Source: Clostridia bacterium (GTDB lineage: Bacteria; Bacillota; Clostridia; TANB77; UBA1234). Taken from it: a stretch of 64,000 bases of DNA. The DNA lies in contig JAFXCN010000020.1 in NCBI GenBank assembly GCA_017521465.1, forward strand, positions 114,629 through 178,628. The letters are read 5' to 3'. Positions 36,266 to 46,030 of this stretch are shown here, one piece after another. The stretch's first letter is position 1. Each line of letters begins with the position of its first letter. The notes under the pieces are model-generated. The model saw only the letters and a program-made list of their open reading frames with translations, ran no database searches and was not told the origin of the DNA. The translations under genes and the position numbers were made by a program.

Positions 36266-37264
36266 ATGTTTATCCCTAGTCAAATTTTGTATGAAAAAGA
36301 TATCGAAAATTATCCACTTGGAAAAGAGCTATTAGAAAAATACGCTGATACTCCAAAAATGATAATAGAAAATCACAATAATATTGAAAGTATGCGTGAG
36401 AAAAATAATGTTGAATTTCCTAAAATGAAACAAGCATTAATAATTGGAACTCGAAAAACACATAAGTATGTTGAAAATCATAAAGTATCTGATTTTCTTG
36501 TACCATATACTTCTTCTGGTTGTACTGCTATGTGCCTATATTGCTATTTAGTATGCAATTATAACAAATGTGCTTATTTAAGACTATTTGTAAATCGTGA
36601 AGAAATGTTAAATAAAATAATTAAAACATCAAATAAATCAAAGCAAGAGCTCACCTTTGAAATTGGTAGTAATAGCGATTTAATTTTAGAAAATACAATA
36701 ACAAATAATTTGCCATGGACTATTGAAAACTTTGCCAGAAACAAGCATGGCTTTTTAACATTTCCTACTAAATTTGATATGGTTGATCCTATTTTAAATC
36801 TAAAACACAACAAAAGAACAATAATACGAATGAGTGTAAATCCTAAACAACTTATACAAAAAGTTGAGTTCGGCACCTCACCATTACTGGCTAGAATTGA
36901 TGCAATAAATAAACTTGCTGAAGCAGATTATCCAATTGGAATATTAATTGCACCGGTTATGCTTGTTGATAACTGGGAACTTTTATATAGAGAATTAATT
37001 ATAACATTAAAAGAAAAGCTATCTACTAAAGCAAAAAAATCAATATTCTTTGAAGTTATTCTTATGACCTACAGTTATATTCATAGAGCCATAAACACTG
37101 AAGCATTTCCTAATGCTATAAATTTATATAATCCTGACCTTATGACCGGAAGAGGCAAAGGAAAATATTGTTACAAAAAAGAAGTTCGTGAAGATGTAGA
37201 GAAAAAAATTAGAGAAATGCTTCAAAAACATTTCCCTAATAATAAGATTCTATATTTTAGTTAA
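36266..37264 (+). CDS. splB: radical SAM protein of the spore photoproduct lyase family
   Basis: The family repairs spore photoproduct thymine dimers in germinating spores. 332 residues, start with CGAGGTG upstream. The radical SAM cysteines are C86, C90 and C93 (SSGCTAMCLYCYL), followed by KCAYLRLFVN, typical of SPL. The segment where Bacillus SPL carries its catalytic Cys (FE..C.SD) reads FEIGSNSD at residues 131-138, so that Cys is absent by my alignment. Cys97 and Cys102 are nearby alternatives. Family assignment is firm; lyase activity is less certain. Confidence 0.83.
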   Translation: MFIPSQILYEKDIENYPLGKELLEKYADTPKMIIENHNNIESMREKNNVEFPKMKQALIIGTRKTHKYVENHKVSDFLVPYTSSGCTAMCLYCYLVCNYNKCAYLRLFVNREEMLNKIIKTSNKSKQELTFEIGSNSDLILENTITNNLPWTIENFARNKHGFLTFPTKFDMVDPILNLKHNKRTIIRMSVNPKQLIQKVEFGTSPLLARIDAINKLAEADYPIGILIAPVMLVDNWELLYRELIITLKEKLSTKAKKSIFFEVILMTYSYIHRAINTEAFPNAINLYNPDLMTGRGKGKYCYKKEVREDVEKKIREMLQKHFPNNKILYFS

Positions 37265-39511
37265 TTATTTTAATAATTCGGTTAGTTCATCTACATGATA
37301 TATGTCTAATGTGTTCATCGCTCTGGTTATACAAACATATAAAAGCTTTGTATCAACTTCTGATTTTGTATAATTAAATATATCTGCATTTGTAATGATA
37401 ACGGCATCAAACTCAAGACCTTTTGACAAATATGATGGTACAACACTTATTCCACCATTATACTCGCTGTCTTTATCACTTATAATATGTATATCATCTC
37501 TTCCTATAGCCTTTTTCATCTTTTCACAATCTTCAACTGTTTTGCATATTATAGCAATATTTTTAAAGTTTTTGCTTTCAAACTCGATTAGTCTACTTAC
37601 TATTTGCTTAACCATATCTTTTTCTGTATCAAATTTTTTAATTGTAACCGGTTCACCATTTTTCATAACAGGTTCGCCTAAAGGACAATTTAATTTTTCA
37701 ATCATATGTGAAATAACATGATTTGCCGCATTCATTATTTCTTCTGTCGTTCTGTATGTCTTTTTAAGTGTTAGATACTCTAAATCTGTATCTTCACCAA
37801 ATACAATACTCATTGTTTTTTGCCAGTTAGTAGTTCCTCTATAAAAATATATTCCTTGCGATAAATCTCCAAGAATTGTAAGTGAATTACTTTTTACTAT
37901 TTTCTTAAATATATAGAATTGAAACTCACTAAAATCTTGTGCTTCGTCGACAACTATATGTTTAAGCTCAAATTTGGTTTTAATTCCATGAATCATATAT
38001 TTTAGATACATAAGAGGTGCAATATCTTCCATTTCGATTTTGCCTACTCTTTGAACATCAGCAAAACTTTTCTTTATATATTTAATTTGTTCGTCTGACA
38101 CTCTATTTTTAGCAATATCTTCAAAGTAATACTCTAAAAATTCTCTATAATATTGTAAAGGCTCAAGCACTTTATTTTCTTTAAAGAAATCGTTAACATA
38201 CTTTTTGGCATCTTTCGTAATTGCTTTTATAACTTCATCTGTTTCATCGTACAAAGCTCTAATTTCTGCTCTTTGAATTTCTTCATTCTCATTTTCAAAT
38301 CTTATTTTCTTAATTTTATATTGCCTGTCCTCTTCGATTTCTCTTAAAATTGTTCCACTTCGCATTGTTACCGAATTGTACAAATGTTTCTTTATTTCAT
38401 CAATTCTTCTACATAAAGATAAATTTGAATACTCTCTACAAAACAATCTTAAGATTTCATCTCGTTTCATAAATGTATAATCGAAAATTTTAAAATCTTT
38501 ATCCGGCACAAATCTTTTTTCTATTTCATATATGTATTCATCTAGAATATTTTTATATCTAATAGATGATTTCAAAACCGAAGCTTTAATAATAATCTCA
38601 TCTAGTTCTTTTTCTTTTTCGGTTTTATTATTATCAATTAATAAACTTAATTTTTTGTTTGGATCCTCTATTTTATATTCCTTGCCAATCACATCAAACG
38701 CAATTTCTTCATATGTCAATTGTTGAACTCTATCAACACCTAAATCTGGAAGAACGTTAGAAATGTAATTTAGGAAAAATTTGTTCGGAGCAATTATTAA
38801 AAATTCTTCTGGAAAAAAGTTCTTATCGTAATTATAAATTAAATAAGCAATTCTATGAAGTGCAATAGTGGTCTTTCCACTACCTGCAACTCCTTGTACA
38901 ACAAGTGGTCGCCACATATTAGCACGAATAATTTTATTTTGCTCTGATTGAATTGTTGCAATAATATTTTTAAGTCTCGTATCTGAATTTGCTGACAAAA
39001 ATGGTTGTAGCATTTCATCATTTGTCGTTATATCAATATCCATTGCATTTTCAAGTTCACCATTTCTATCAAAAAAGTATTGTCTTTTTAGTTTTATTTC
39101 TCCTTCTATTGTACCAGCCGGGCACTCATATTCGGCATCACCAAGTCTGCCTTCATAATATAAGTCTGCAACAGGAGCTCTCCAGTCAATAACAACTTGC
39201 TCTAGCGTTTCATGGTCGGTAATAAAAGTTTTACCTAAATAAAAAGCCTCCCTTTTCTCAGTGCCATTTTCTACAAAGTCTACTCTTGCAAAATATGGCT
39301 TAGGTTTAATCATTTTAAGAGTTTTAATTCTTTGAGTAAACCTATCTTTTAGGGCTGCTTTCATATAGTCATCCGCGTAATCATCGAAATCATAATCGTC
39401 AAATCCACGTTCTAATCTGTCTTCACTTTCTTTAACTTCTCGCTCAATATATTCTTTTGTCTTTTTTAATTTTTGTTTTTCACGTAAGTACTCTTCATCC
39501 TTTAAACTCAT
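37265..39511 (-). CDS. helD: HelD-like superfamily 1 helicase
   Basis: From the ATG at 39511, with CGGAGGTG upstream, 748 residues, close to Bacillus HelD, which releases stalled RNA polymerase. An N-terminal coiled coil (residues 1-60) precedes the split helicase core: Walker A GVAGSGKTTIALHR, VVDEAQDFSEFQF, ILGDLSQGIYFYRG, TLKKTYRTTEEI, YLSKGLEFDAVII and LYVCITRAMNTLD. UvrD-type DNA repair helicase is the alternative, but the N-terminal arm favours HelD. Convergent with the splB-like gene. Confidence 0.85.
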   Translation of the reverse strand: MSLKDEEYLREKQKLKKTKEYIEREVKESEDRLERGFDDYDFDDYADDYMKAALKDRFTQRIKTLKMIKPKPYFARVDFVENGTEKREAFYLGKTFITDHETLEQVVIDWRAPVADLYYEGRLGDAEYECPAGTIEGEIKLKRQYFFDRNGELENAMDIDITTNDEMLQPFLSANSDTRLKNIIATIQSEQNKIIRANMWRPLVVQGVAGSGKTTIALHRIAYLIYNYDKNFFPEEFLIIAPNKFFLNYISNVLPDLGVDRVQQLTYEEIAFDVIGKEYKIEDPNKKLSLLIDNNKTEKEKELDEIIIKASVLKSSIRYKNILDEYIYEIEKRFVPDKDFKIFDYTFMKRDEILRLFCREYSNLSLCRRIDEIKKHLYNSVTMRSGTILREIEEDRQYKIKKIRFENENEEIQRAEIRALYDETDEVIKAITKDAKKYVNDFFKENKVLEPLQYYREFLEYYFEDIAKNRVSDEQIKYIKKSFADVQRVGKIEMEDIAPLMYLKYMIHGIKTKFELKHIVVDEAQDFSEFQFYIFKKIVKSNSLTILGDLSQGIYFYRGTTNWQKTMSIVFGEDTDLEYLTLKKTYRTTEEIMNAANHVISHMIEKLNCPLGEPVMKNGEPVTIKKFDTEKDMVKQIVSRLIEFESKNFKNIAIICKTVEDCEKMKKAIGRDDIHIISDKDSEYNGGISVVPSYLSKGLEFDAVIITNADIFNYTKSEVDTKLLYVCITRAMNTLDIYHVDELTELLK

Positions 39512-39585
39512 ATCGCACCTCCGTTTCAAAATATAACGTCTGACATTTTATCACATAAAATTTATATTAGCAAGAATTTTTAATA

Positions 39586-39612
39586 AAAAAAGCACCCCTT
39601 TTTCGGAGTGCC
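39586..39612 (-). terminator. terminator of the lipoprotein gene
   Basis: GGCACTCC-GAAAA-GGGGTGCTTTTTTT on the minus strand. Confidence 0.82.
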
Positions 39613-39648
39613 TAACATTGTAGATTTTTAACAATAATTTACAATTAA

Positions 39649-40539
39649 TTACCAACCAGTATTTAAAGCTGTATTATCAATAAGTTTGCCCTCTCTTAAA
39701 CATTCGCAAGCAACTTTATTAATTATCCATTCACCCTCTACTTCACCATTTCCAGCAATCCAAGCTGTAGCAGTTACATTTTGAGGTTTTACAGAATATG
39801 TAACATAAGCTCGTATGTCATTTGAATTATAACCTAAATCTATAAAGTCTTGACTGTTACTTAAAATTTCAACTTTATCAACTCTATAATCTAATAACTT
39901 TTCTGAATTATTATTATCTAATGCTTTTAGTTTAGCCAAAAATAAATTTTTTATAGTATCTTCTGTATCATTTTGTTTGCAAATATACTTAATACCATTA
40001 ACTAATGGCCATAGCTCTAACTCTTTTGTTTCCTCTGTCAATTTCCAACCTAATTCATCATCTATTTCAGCTACTCTTACAGTATACTTTTCTGTATTGT
40101 TTATAATTTCTATTTCAGATTCTGAATTTATTTTAAAATCAATTTTTGCCTCTATTTCTTGAGATGGTGAATATTCACTATAACAAGATGTTAATTGACA
40201 TTCGATTTTGTTACCAATTACACTATATGTTCCTTCAACATAATTGCCTTCATTCATATAAATACTAACTTTATTTTCTTCCATAAACTTAATTTGATAA
40301 TCGCACATTTTTATTTCATTGCCTGATTTTACAAAATTCTCTCCTAATAAATGCTCATCAAATTGTATAGTCCATATTGATGGTTTAAATGCAATACTTT
40401 CCAGTTCTTGCTCCTGATTTTGAGCATCATCATCTAATATATTTTGATTGTCATCTGATATATTAGTATTTTTATTTGCATTACAGCCAACTAATAATAA
40501 CATAGATATTGCAACAAATATTAATAAAAATTTTTTCAT
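39649..40539 (-). CDS. hypothetical lipoprotein, 296 residues
   Basis: Starts MKKFLLIFVAISMLLLVGCN, a signal peptide with lipobox LVGC (Cys19). The mature part opens with an Asn/Asp/Gln-rich linker (residues 20-46) and has no recognised domain. Alone between terminators, driven by a perfect promoter at 40571-40599. Probably surface anchored; function unknown. Confidence 0.72.
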   Translation of the reverse strand: MKKFLLIFVAISMLLLVGCNANKNTNISDDNQNILDDDAQNQEQELESIAFKPSIWTIQFDEHLLGENFVKSGNEIKMCDYQIKFMEENKVSIYMNEGNYVEGTYSVIGNKIECQLTSCYSEYSPSQEIEAKIDFKINSESEIEIINNTEKYTVRVAEIDDELGWKLTEETKELELWPLVNGIKYICKQNDTEDTIKNLFLAKLKALDNNNSEKLLDYRVDKVEILSNSQDFIDLGYNSNDIRAYVTYSVKPQNVTATAWIAGNGEVEGEWIINKVACECLREGKLIDNTALNTGW

Positions 40540-40570
40540 ATCTTATCTCTCCTATATTCAATATGATAAC

Positions 40571-40599
40571 ATTATAACATTTGCCAAAATTCATGTCAA
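40571..40599 (-). promoter_or_regulatory. promoter of the lipoprotein gene
   Basis: TTGACA (40594-40599), 17 bases, TATAAT (40571-40576) on the minus strand. Confidence 0.85.
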
Positions 40600-40651
40600 T
40601 TTTACACTTATCCTTATTTACATCTCAAAAAAAATAAGATATACAAATACA

Positions 40652-40676
40652 AAAAAGGCACCCCTTTCGGGGTGCC
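40652..40676 (-). terminator. terminator of the internally duplicated protein gene
   Basis: GGCACCCC-GAAA-GGGGTGCCTTTTTT on the minus strand. Confidence 0.9.
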
Positions 40677-40688
40677 AAGCACATAATT

Positions 40689-41639
40689 TTATGCGCATTC
40701 TTCATACATGTCTCGAAGTTGCACTGCAACAGGATATGCGTTTGCACATGCTGTACGGTGATCAACTTGAGAATGCATACGTTCGCGTTCTTCGTAGCGA
40801 CGGCTGTGAGGTCGCTTGATCTGACGACGGAAATTTTCAGGCTTGCGTCCTTCTTCCTTCGCTTTAGAATTGACCTTTTCATCAAGCATGGCAATATATC
40901 CCTTTTCACGGATATTTGCTTTGCGATGGCGACGCTTCAGGGTTTTGTTCCGTTCACGTTCCATCATCGCTGCATGTTCAAGATCCTCAAGCTGCTCTTC
41001 CTGGCGAAGCTCTTCCATAGCCAAATCATAACACTCGGAAACTTCCTGCTGCATCATCTCACGATATGCCATGTCCATTTCCATCTCCATTACTTCTTCA
41101 GAAATCGGGCATTCATCTTCTTCATAAGCAGTAACGAGAATTACTTCGCCAGCAAATCGGGCTCGTTCCTCATCATCGCCCCAGAAGAGATCTTCATACC
41201 AATCATCAGTTGGCTCATCATTCCAGTACAACTCCTCGTATTCGTAATCGCAAGTATCAATTTTGAGACTTTGAGCCATAGCATTATAACCATAGCTCAC
41301 GTCAACCTGACACGTGCTTTCCTCTTCATAAAATTCATCTTCATACATCTCTTGAAGTTGAGTACGAATAGGATATGCATCTGCCTTAAGTACTCTATGG
41401 TCAACACTTTCATCACGCTTGTGATGTGAAAAAGGACGCTTGCAGTAGCGCCAGTAGTTCTGTTCTACATCACTCCTTTTAAACAGATCATGTACAAACT
41501 TTTTTTCACGTTTCATTGCAATACGATGCTGTCGATGGCGCTTGATAGTTCCTTCGCGAATAAGACGCAGAATTTGAATTTCTTCCATAGCAGAAGTCTC
41601 AACGCTGAAAGCAACAGTTTTAGCAGCCAAGTTAGTCAT
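40689..41639 (-). CDS. charged ORFan with an internal duplication, 316 residues
   Basis: The ATG at 41639 with AAGGAGG upstream is preferred to a longer frame. Two modules, about residues 32-102 and 234-315, share an Arg/Lys/His-rich start and a distinctive end: VDHRVLKADAYPIRTQLQEM in the first and VDHRTACANAYPVAVQLRDM in the second, both followed by YE. Between them is a very acidic Tyr/Trp-rich linker (residues 100-225). No membrane segment. Base composition is richer in G+C than rlmB or helD. Own promoter (41744-41772) and terminator. Function unknown. Confidence 0.65.
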   Translation of the reverse strand: MTNLAAKTVAFSVETSAMEEIQILRLIREGTIKRHRQHRIAMKREKKFVHDLFKRSDVEQNYWRYCKRPFSHHKRDESVDHRVLKADAYPIRTQLQEMYEDEFYEEESTCQVDVSYGYNAMAQSLKIDTCDYEYEELYWNDEPTDDWYEDLFWGDDEERARFAGEVILVTAYEEDECPISEEVMEMEMDMAYREMMQQEVSECYDLAMEELRQEEQLEDLEHAAMMERERNKTLKRRHRKANIREKGYIAMLDEKVNSKAKEEGRKPENFRRQIKRPHSRRYEERERMHSQVDHRTACANAYPVAVQLRDMYEECA

Positions 41640-41743
41640 AAACCATTCCTCCTTATGTTGTCCTTTGTTCCATGAGATGACGCTATTCCAAACAAACACC
41701 ATATTACACGGTATGTTCCTCCTTCATTTTTTCGTACATAAAT

Positions 41744-41772
41744 ATTATACTCTTTTTACCATATTATGTCAA
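41744..41772 (-). promoter_or_regulatory. promoter of the duplicated ORFan
   Basis: TTGACA (41767-41772), 17 bases, TATAAT (41744-41749), starting TTGACATAAT. Confidence 0.88.
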
Positions 41773-41819
41773 GTTATCTGCTTTGTATCTTTTTTGCTGA
41801 AAAATCGATACAGACAGGA

Positions 41820-41852
41820 AAATCCCCTGGTTGCTAGAATAGCATCCAGGGG
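41820..41852 (-). terminator. terminator of the 179-residue ORFan
   Basis: CCCCTGG.TGC / GCA.CCAGGGG with ATTTTCC after it on the minus strand. Confidence 0.8.
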
Positions 41853-41862
41853 ATTTCGTAGA

Positions 41863-42402
41863 TTACATAGCGTCGCCCTTCTGCTCGCGGAGCATCATGC
41901 GGGTGATCCGCAAGCTAGCAATGGCCTTGGCGAATTCCGCCGCGTTAGCGGCATCCTCCTCCATGCGCTCCTGCTTGAGGCGCAGCATGCGGCGCTCAAC
42001 ACGGCCGCCGGGGCGAATGCGCTTCTGTGCAACAACCCTCGGAGTCGGCTGAATCCGGGGCATGGCAACCACCACACAGGTTTCGGTGTAATCGCTCTCG
42101 CACTCAGTGGCAGCCACCAAGCTGAACTCGCGGAGCTGCTGGTCAATACCACACATTTCACGACGCACCCGATACTTGGGCGCGTCGTAGTGATCGTCGT
42201 ACATCAGCTCCTGCCTCTGGTGCTTGTTCTTGGACCAGTAAACAACGTTGATGGAGCGATGGAAGTTCGTGCGACGACCATCATCAACTTTGCCACGATG
42301 GGCACAGAATTCCGCGCAAAACTTGTCGTGTTCAGCTTCGATCTCGTGGATCGACCTCTTTTCCTTCAACATGTTCCGCCGAATCTCGCGACGACCCTTC
42401 AT
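41863..42402 (-). CDS. G+C-rich charged ORFan, 179 residues
   Basis: ATG preceded by AAAGGAAAG. The product starts MKGRREIRRNMLKEKRS and is rich in Arg, Glu, Met, with a Cys pair in FCAEFCAHRG and a helical Arg/Glu/Ala tail. No family recognised and no membrane segment. Coding sequence is strikingly G+C rich (many GCC, CGC, CTG codons) between AT-rich neighbours, the clearest sign of foreign origin in the window. Own promoter and terminator. Confidence 0.6.
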   Translation of the reverse strand: MKGRREIRRNMLKEKRSIHEIEAEHDKFCAEFCAHRGKVDDGRRTNFHRSINVVYWSKNKHQRQELMYDDHYDAPKYRVRREMCGIDQQLREFSLVAATECESDYTETCVVVAMPRIQPTPRVVAQKRIRPGGRVERRMLRLKQERMEEDAANAAEFAKAIASLRITRMMLREQKGDAM

Positions 42403-42492
42403 GTAACCACTTTCCTTTCTTCTTATGTCCTAGTTGTCACTACCAGTTGGCTAATTGCCAGATGTCCTCCTCTCATTTTTCAGTACTCTTTT

Positions 42493-42521
42493 ATTATACC
42501 ACTTTTTGTACATTATGTCAA
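42493..42521 (-). promoter_or_regulatory. promoter of the 179-residue ORFan
   Basis: TTGACA (42516-42521), 17 bases, TATAAT (42493-42498), starting TTGACATAAT. Confidence 0.88.
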
Positions 42522-42565
42522 TCTTGGTTTACGTAAACATAGTTCATTTTCCTTAACTAACATTC

Positions 42566-42638
42566 GAATAAATTTTACGTCGGACACTTTCCGATTCGCC
42601 TTCGTCGAATCAGCTAGTGGGCCGACGAAAATTTATTC
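42566..42638. repeat. inverted-repeat element with ACGTCGGACAC motif
   Basis: Arms GAATAAATTTTACGTCGG (42566-42583) and CCGACGAAAATTTATTC (42622-42638), with an inner CGATTCG / CGAATC pair. The TTTTACGTCGGACAC core also occurs at 54149-54234 and, inverted with one change, at 53593-53618. Confidence 0.78.
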
Positions 42639-42649
42639 TCTAAAACGCA

Positions 42650-42686
42650 GAAAGCCCAGTAATCAATGCTGATTACTGGCTTTCTG
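42650..42686 (-). terminator. terminator after rlmB
   Basis: Stem AGAAAGCC.AGTAATCA / TGATTACTGGCTTTCT with ATGC loop; a modest T-tract follows on the minus strand. Confidence 0.75.
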
Positions 42687-42687
42687 T

Positions 42688-43425
42688 CTATTTCATTCTT
42701 TGTCTTACTGCTTCGTAGATTATTATTCCACCACTAACACTAGCGTTTAGTGATGTTATTTCACCAAACATAGGTATTTTTACTAGGAAGTCGCAATTTT
42801 TCATTGTTAATTTGCTCATTCCTCTGCCTTCACTACCTATTATTATTCCTATTGGACCTTTTAAGTCTTGTTCGTAATATAATTCTTTAGCTGATCCATC
42901 TGTTCCTACTATCCAAAGACCTTTTTCTTTTAATTCTTCTATTGCATCATTTATATTATTTACTCTTGCAATTGGTAAGTGCTCCGTTGCACCACAAGAT
43001 ACTTTTACAACCACTTCAGTTACTTGGCATGCTCTTCTTTTTGGTATTATTATTCCATGGCATCCAGCAGTTTCTGCAGTTCTTATTAATGCACCTAAGT
43101 TATGAGGATCTTCTATTTCGTCAGCAATTATTACAAACGGATCTTCATTTTTTGATTTTGCATATTCTAATATATCATCAATGTCTTTATATTCAATTGG
43201 AGAAACAAATGCTATTACACCTTGATGATGTTTGGTTTCTGAAAGTTGTTCTAATTTGTTTCTATCAACTTCTGATATGACTATTCCTCTTTGTTTAGCA
43301 AGCTTGATAATCTCATTTATTGAACCTTGTCTTTCTCCTCTTAATATCATTATTTTGTTTATAGTTCTTTCAGATTTTAATAATTCTATTACTGCATTTC
43401 TTCCTTCGATTTTAAATTCTTCCAT
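42688..43425 (-). CDS. rlmB: 23S rRNA (guanosine-2'-O)-methyltransferase RlmB
   Basis: SpoU/TrmH-family SPOUT methyltransferase, normally modifying G2251. The 245 residues carry an N-terminal substrate-binding domain (EGRNAVIELLKSERTINKIM) and the three SpoU motifs: IADEIEDPHNLGALIRTAE, GIIIGSEGRGMS and IPMFGEITSLNASVSGGIIIYEA. The start overlaps the end of the upstream gene by 14 bases. Confidence 0.94.
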   Translation of the reverse strand: MEEFKIEGRNAVIELLKSERTINKIMILRGERQGSINEIIKLAKQRGIVISEVDRNKLEQLSETKHHQGVIAFVSPIEYKDIDDILEYAKSKNEDPFVIIADEIEDPHNLGALIRTAETAGCHGIIIPKRRACQVTEVVVKVSCGATEHLPIARVNNINDAIEELKEKGLWIVGTDGSAKELYYEQDLKGPIGIIIGSEGRGMSKLTMKNCDFLVKIPMFGEITSLNASVSGGIIIYEAVRQRMK

Positions 43426-44047
43426 AATATCTCCTTTGATTTAATATTGAATTTATTATATAACTACAAACTGTTAATATAACCTCTAGTGCATAACTTA
43501 CATCTATAATGTTTCTCTTTTTTTCATTGTCATGAAGATATAACTTTTTAGCTTCTTTCATATATCGCGTGTGTCTTTTAGCTATAAACGTACTCAATGA
43601 ATTTGTGTCGATAAATTTTAAATTATTATCAATCTTTTCTATTGCTTCAATTGCTAATAATTCTATTTCATCTTTTTTTATTTTTGATACCATCTTTTGT
43701 TCATAAATTATATGTCTTATTCCTTCAGAATGTTTTTTACCATTTATATCATTATGAACTCTACAAAAATAATCTGCTAAATAATGAGTTGCAACTCCTA
43801 ATTCTTTTGCAAAGGCATAAGTTTCAATTTGTTTTTCAGTATCTGTCGCATCAATTAGCATACTAATTCTTGCTGTAAGCATATCTAAAGACTTATCTAT
43901 ATAATGTGGATATTTAGCAAATATTGTCGATGCATCTGGCTTTATACTCCCATATATTAAACTCTTCTTTTTTATTTTAACATTATATTTCAAAAGAAGA
44001 TATTTATAGATTTGGATTGAAAAAGCCGCATGCATTTTCGACATCAT
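43412..44047 (-). CDS. zinc-dependent phospholipase C-like protein
   Basis: 211 residues with no signal peptide, so probably intracellular. Histidines and acids typical of the zinc-dependent phospholipase C/S1-P1 fold occur: MHAAFSIQIYKYLL near the N-terminus, GSIKPDAS, GVATHYLADYFCRVHND, and ARHTRYM-like (KRHTRYM) further on. Activity is inferred. It lies between lepA and rlmB, overlapping the latter. Confidence 0.7.
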   Translation of the reverse strand: MMSKMHAAFSIQIYKYLLLKYNVKIKKKSLIYGSIKPDASTIFAKYPHYIDKSLDMLTARISMLIDATDTEKQIETYAFAKELGVATHYLADYFCRVHNDINGKKHSEGIRHIIYEQKMVSKIKKDEIELLAIEAIEKIDNNLKFIDTNSLSTFIAKRHTRYMKEAKKLYLHDNEKKRNIIDVSYALEVILTVCSYIINSILNQRRYYGRI

Positions 44048-44066
44048 TTTTAGACACTACACTCCT

Positions 44067-45875
44067 TTAGTCTTCATCTAATTTCAGTATCGACATAAAT
44101 GCTTCTTGTGGAACTTCAACAGTTCCAAATTGTCTCATTCTCTTCTTTCCTTCTTTTTGTTTCTCCAATAATTTCTTCTTTCTTGTGATATCTCCACCAT
44201 AACATTTTGCCAATACGTCTTTTCTCATGGCTGATATTGTTTCTCTAGCAATTACTTTTCCTCCAATAGCTGCTTGAATTGGTATTTCAAACATTTGTCT
44301 TGGAATCGTTGTCTTTAATTTTTCTGCCATTCTTCTACCTCTAGTATATGCTTTATCTTTATGAACAATTAATGAGAAGGCATCTACAATATCTCCATTT
44401 AATAGTATATCTAGTTTTACCAATTCTGATGGTTTATATCCAATTATTTCATAATCAAATGATGCATAACCTCTTGATCTTGATTTTAATGCATCAAAGA
44501 AATCATAAATTATTTCATTTAGTGGCATTTCATATGTAAGTATTACTCTATTTGCATCCATATACTTCATATCTTTATACACACCACGTCTATCTTGACA
44601 TAGCTCCATAATATTACCTACAAATTCTTTTGGTAACATTATGCTTGCATTAACTATTGGTTCCTCGATAGTTGATATTTCTTGAGCTACTGGCAAATCT
44701 ACTGGATTATATAAATCTAACTTTGTGCCATCAGTTTTATTTACTTTATAAATAACGCTTGGCGCAGTTGTAATAACATTTAAATCATATTCTCTATCTA
44801 TTCTTTCTTGAATTATTTCCATGTGTAATAATCCCAAGAAACCACATCTAAACCCAAAGCCTAATGCAACTGATGTTTCTGGTTCAAAGAATAATGATGC
44901 ATCATTTAAAGCTAATTTTTCAAGTGCAGCTTTTAAATTTTCGTAGTCACTTCCATCAGCAGGATATACACCACAATAAACCATAGGTGTTACTTTTCTA
45001 TATCCTGGTAGTGGCTCTGGAGCTGGAGTACTCTTTAATGTGATTGTATCACCAACATTAATATCAGAAACATTCTTTATGCTGGCTGCAACATATCCAA
45101 CTTCACCTGCTTTAAGCTCCTTGGTTGGTATATATGTACCAGCACCAAAATAGCCTACTTCTGAAACTATATATGGCTTATTTGTAGCCATAAATACAAT
45201 TTCATCGCCAACTTTTATGCTTCCGTCTCTAACTCTAATATATGCAACAGCACCTTTATAATTATCATAATATGAATCGAATATTAATGCTTTTGTTGGC
45301 GCATCTATATCGCCGTTTGGGGCTGGCACCTTATTTACTATTGCTTCTAAAACATCCTCTACATTTAATCCTGTCTTTGCTGATATTCTAGGAGCATCTT
45401 GTGCTTCAATGCCTATAACATTTTCTATTTCTTCTATTACATTTTCCGGATTAGCATTTGGTAAATCTATTTTATTAATAACAGGTATAATTTCTAAGTC
45501 ATTATCAATAGCTAAATATACATTAGCAAGTGTTTGAGCCTCTATTCCTTGTGATGCATCAACAACTAATATTGCGCCTTCACAAGCGGCCAAACTTCTT
45601 GATACTTCGTATGTAAAGTCTACATGGCCTGGTGTATCAATTAAATTTAATATATATTCTTCGCCATCTTTAGCTTTATATACAGTTCTAACAGACTGTA
45701 ACTTTATAGTTATACCTCTTTCTCTTTCTAAATCCATGTTATCTAACACTTGCGATTGCATTTCTCTTTTAGTAAGTACTCCTGTAAACTCTATAAGTCT
45801 ATCTGCAAGTGTTGATTTTCCATGATCTATATGAGCAATTATACAAAAATTTCTTATTTTACTTTGATTACTCAA
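44067..45875 (-). CDS. lepA: elongation factor 4 (LepA)
   Basis: Ribosome-associated GTPase that back-translocates or aids subunit assembly. The start chosen is TTG at 45875, with AGGAGG upstream, giving 602 residues starting (M)[22 protein letters not shown] motifs: [23 protein letters not shown]. The C-terminal LepA-specific domain contains [28 protein letters not shown]. The longer frame to 45953 lacks a binding site. Confidence 0.96.
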   Translation of the reverse strand: MSNQSKIRNFCIIAHIDHGKSTLADRLIEFTGVLTKREMQSQVLDNMDLERERGITIKLQSVRTVYKAKDGEEYILNLIDTPGHVDFTYEVSRSLAACEGAILVVDASQGIEAQTLANVYLAIDNDLEIIPVINKIDLPNANPENVIEEIENVIGIEAQDAPRISAKTGLNVEDVLEAIVNKVPAPNGDIDAPTKALIFDSYYDNYKGAVAYIRVRDGSIKVGDEIVFMATNKPYIVSEVGYFGAGTYIPTKELKAGEVGYVAASIKNVSDINVGDTITLKSTPAPEPLPGYRKVTPMVYCGVYPADGSDYENLKAALEKLALNDASLFFEPETSVALGFGFRCGFLGLLHMEIIQERIDREYDLNVITTAPSVIYKVNKTDGTKLDLYNPVDLPVAQEISTIEEPIVNASIMLPKEFVGNIMELCQDRRGVYKDMKYMDANRVILTYEMPLNEIIYDFFDALKSRSRGYASFDYEIIGYKPSELVKLDILLNGDIVDAFSLIVHKDKAYTRGRRMAEKLKTTIPRQMFEIPIQAAIGGKVIARETISAMRKDVLAKCYGGDITRKKKLLEKQKEGKKRMRQFGTVEVPQEAFMSILKLDED

Positions 45876-46030
45876 TTTATATTCCTCCTGAACTATCTTT
45901 ATAAGCATGTACATTTTACAATATTTTAGGCATTTTGTAAATATAAAAAGCACCGATATTAGCCTTAAATACTTGTATTTTTAGCGATTTTATGGCATAA
46001 TACAGGTGAATTTTCAAAAGGAGAATAAAT

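Noticed and set aside
41895..42672. Long overlapping ORFs on both strands in the G+C-rich region
   Set aside because: G+C-rich coding sequence leaves other frames open; only the minus-strand 41863-42402 frame has a binding site, promoter and terminator.
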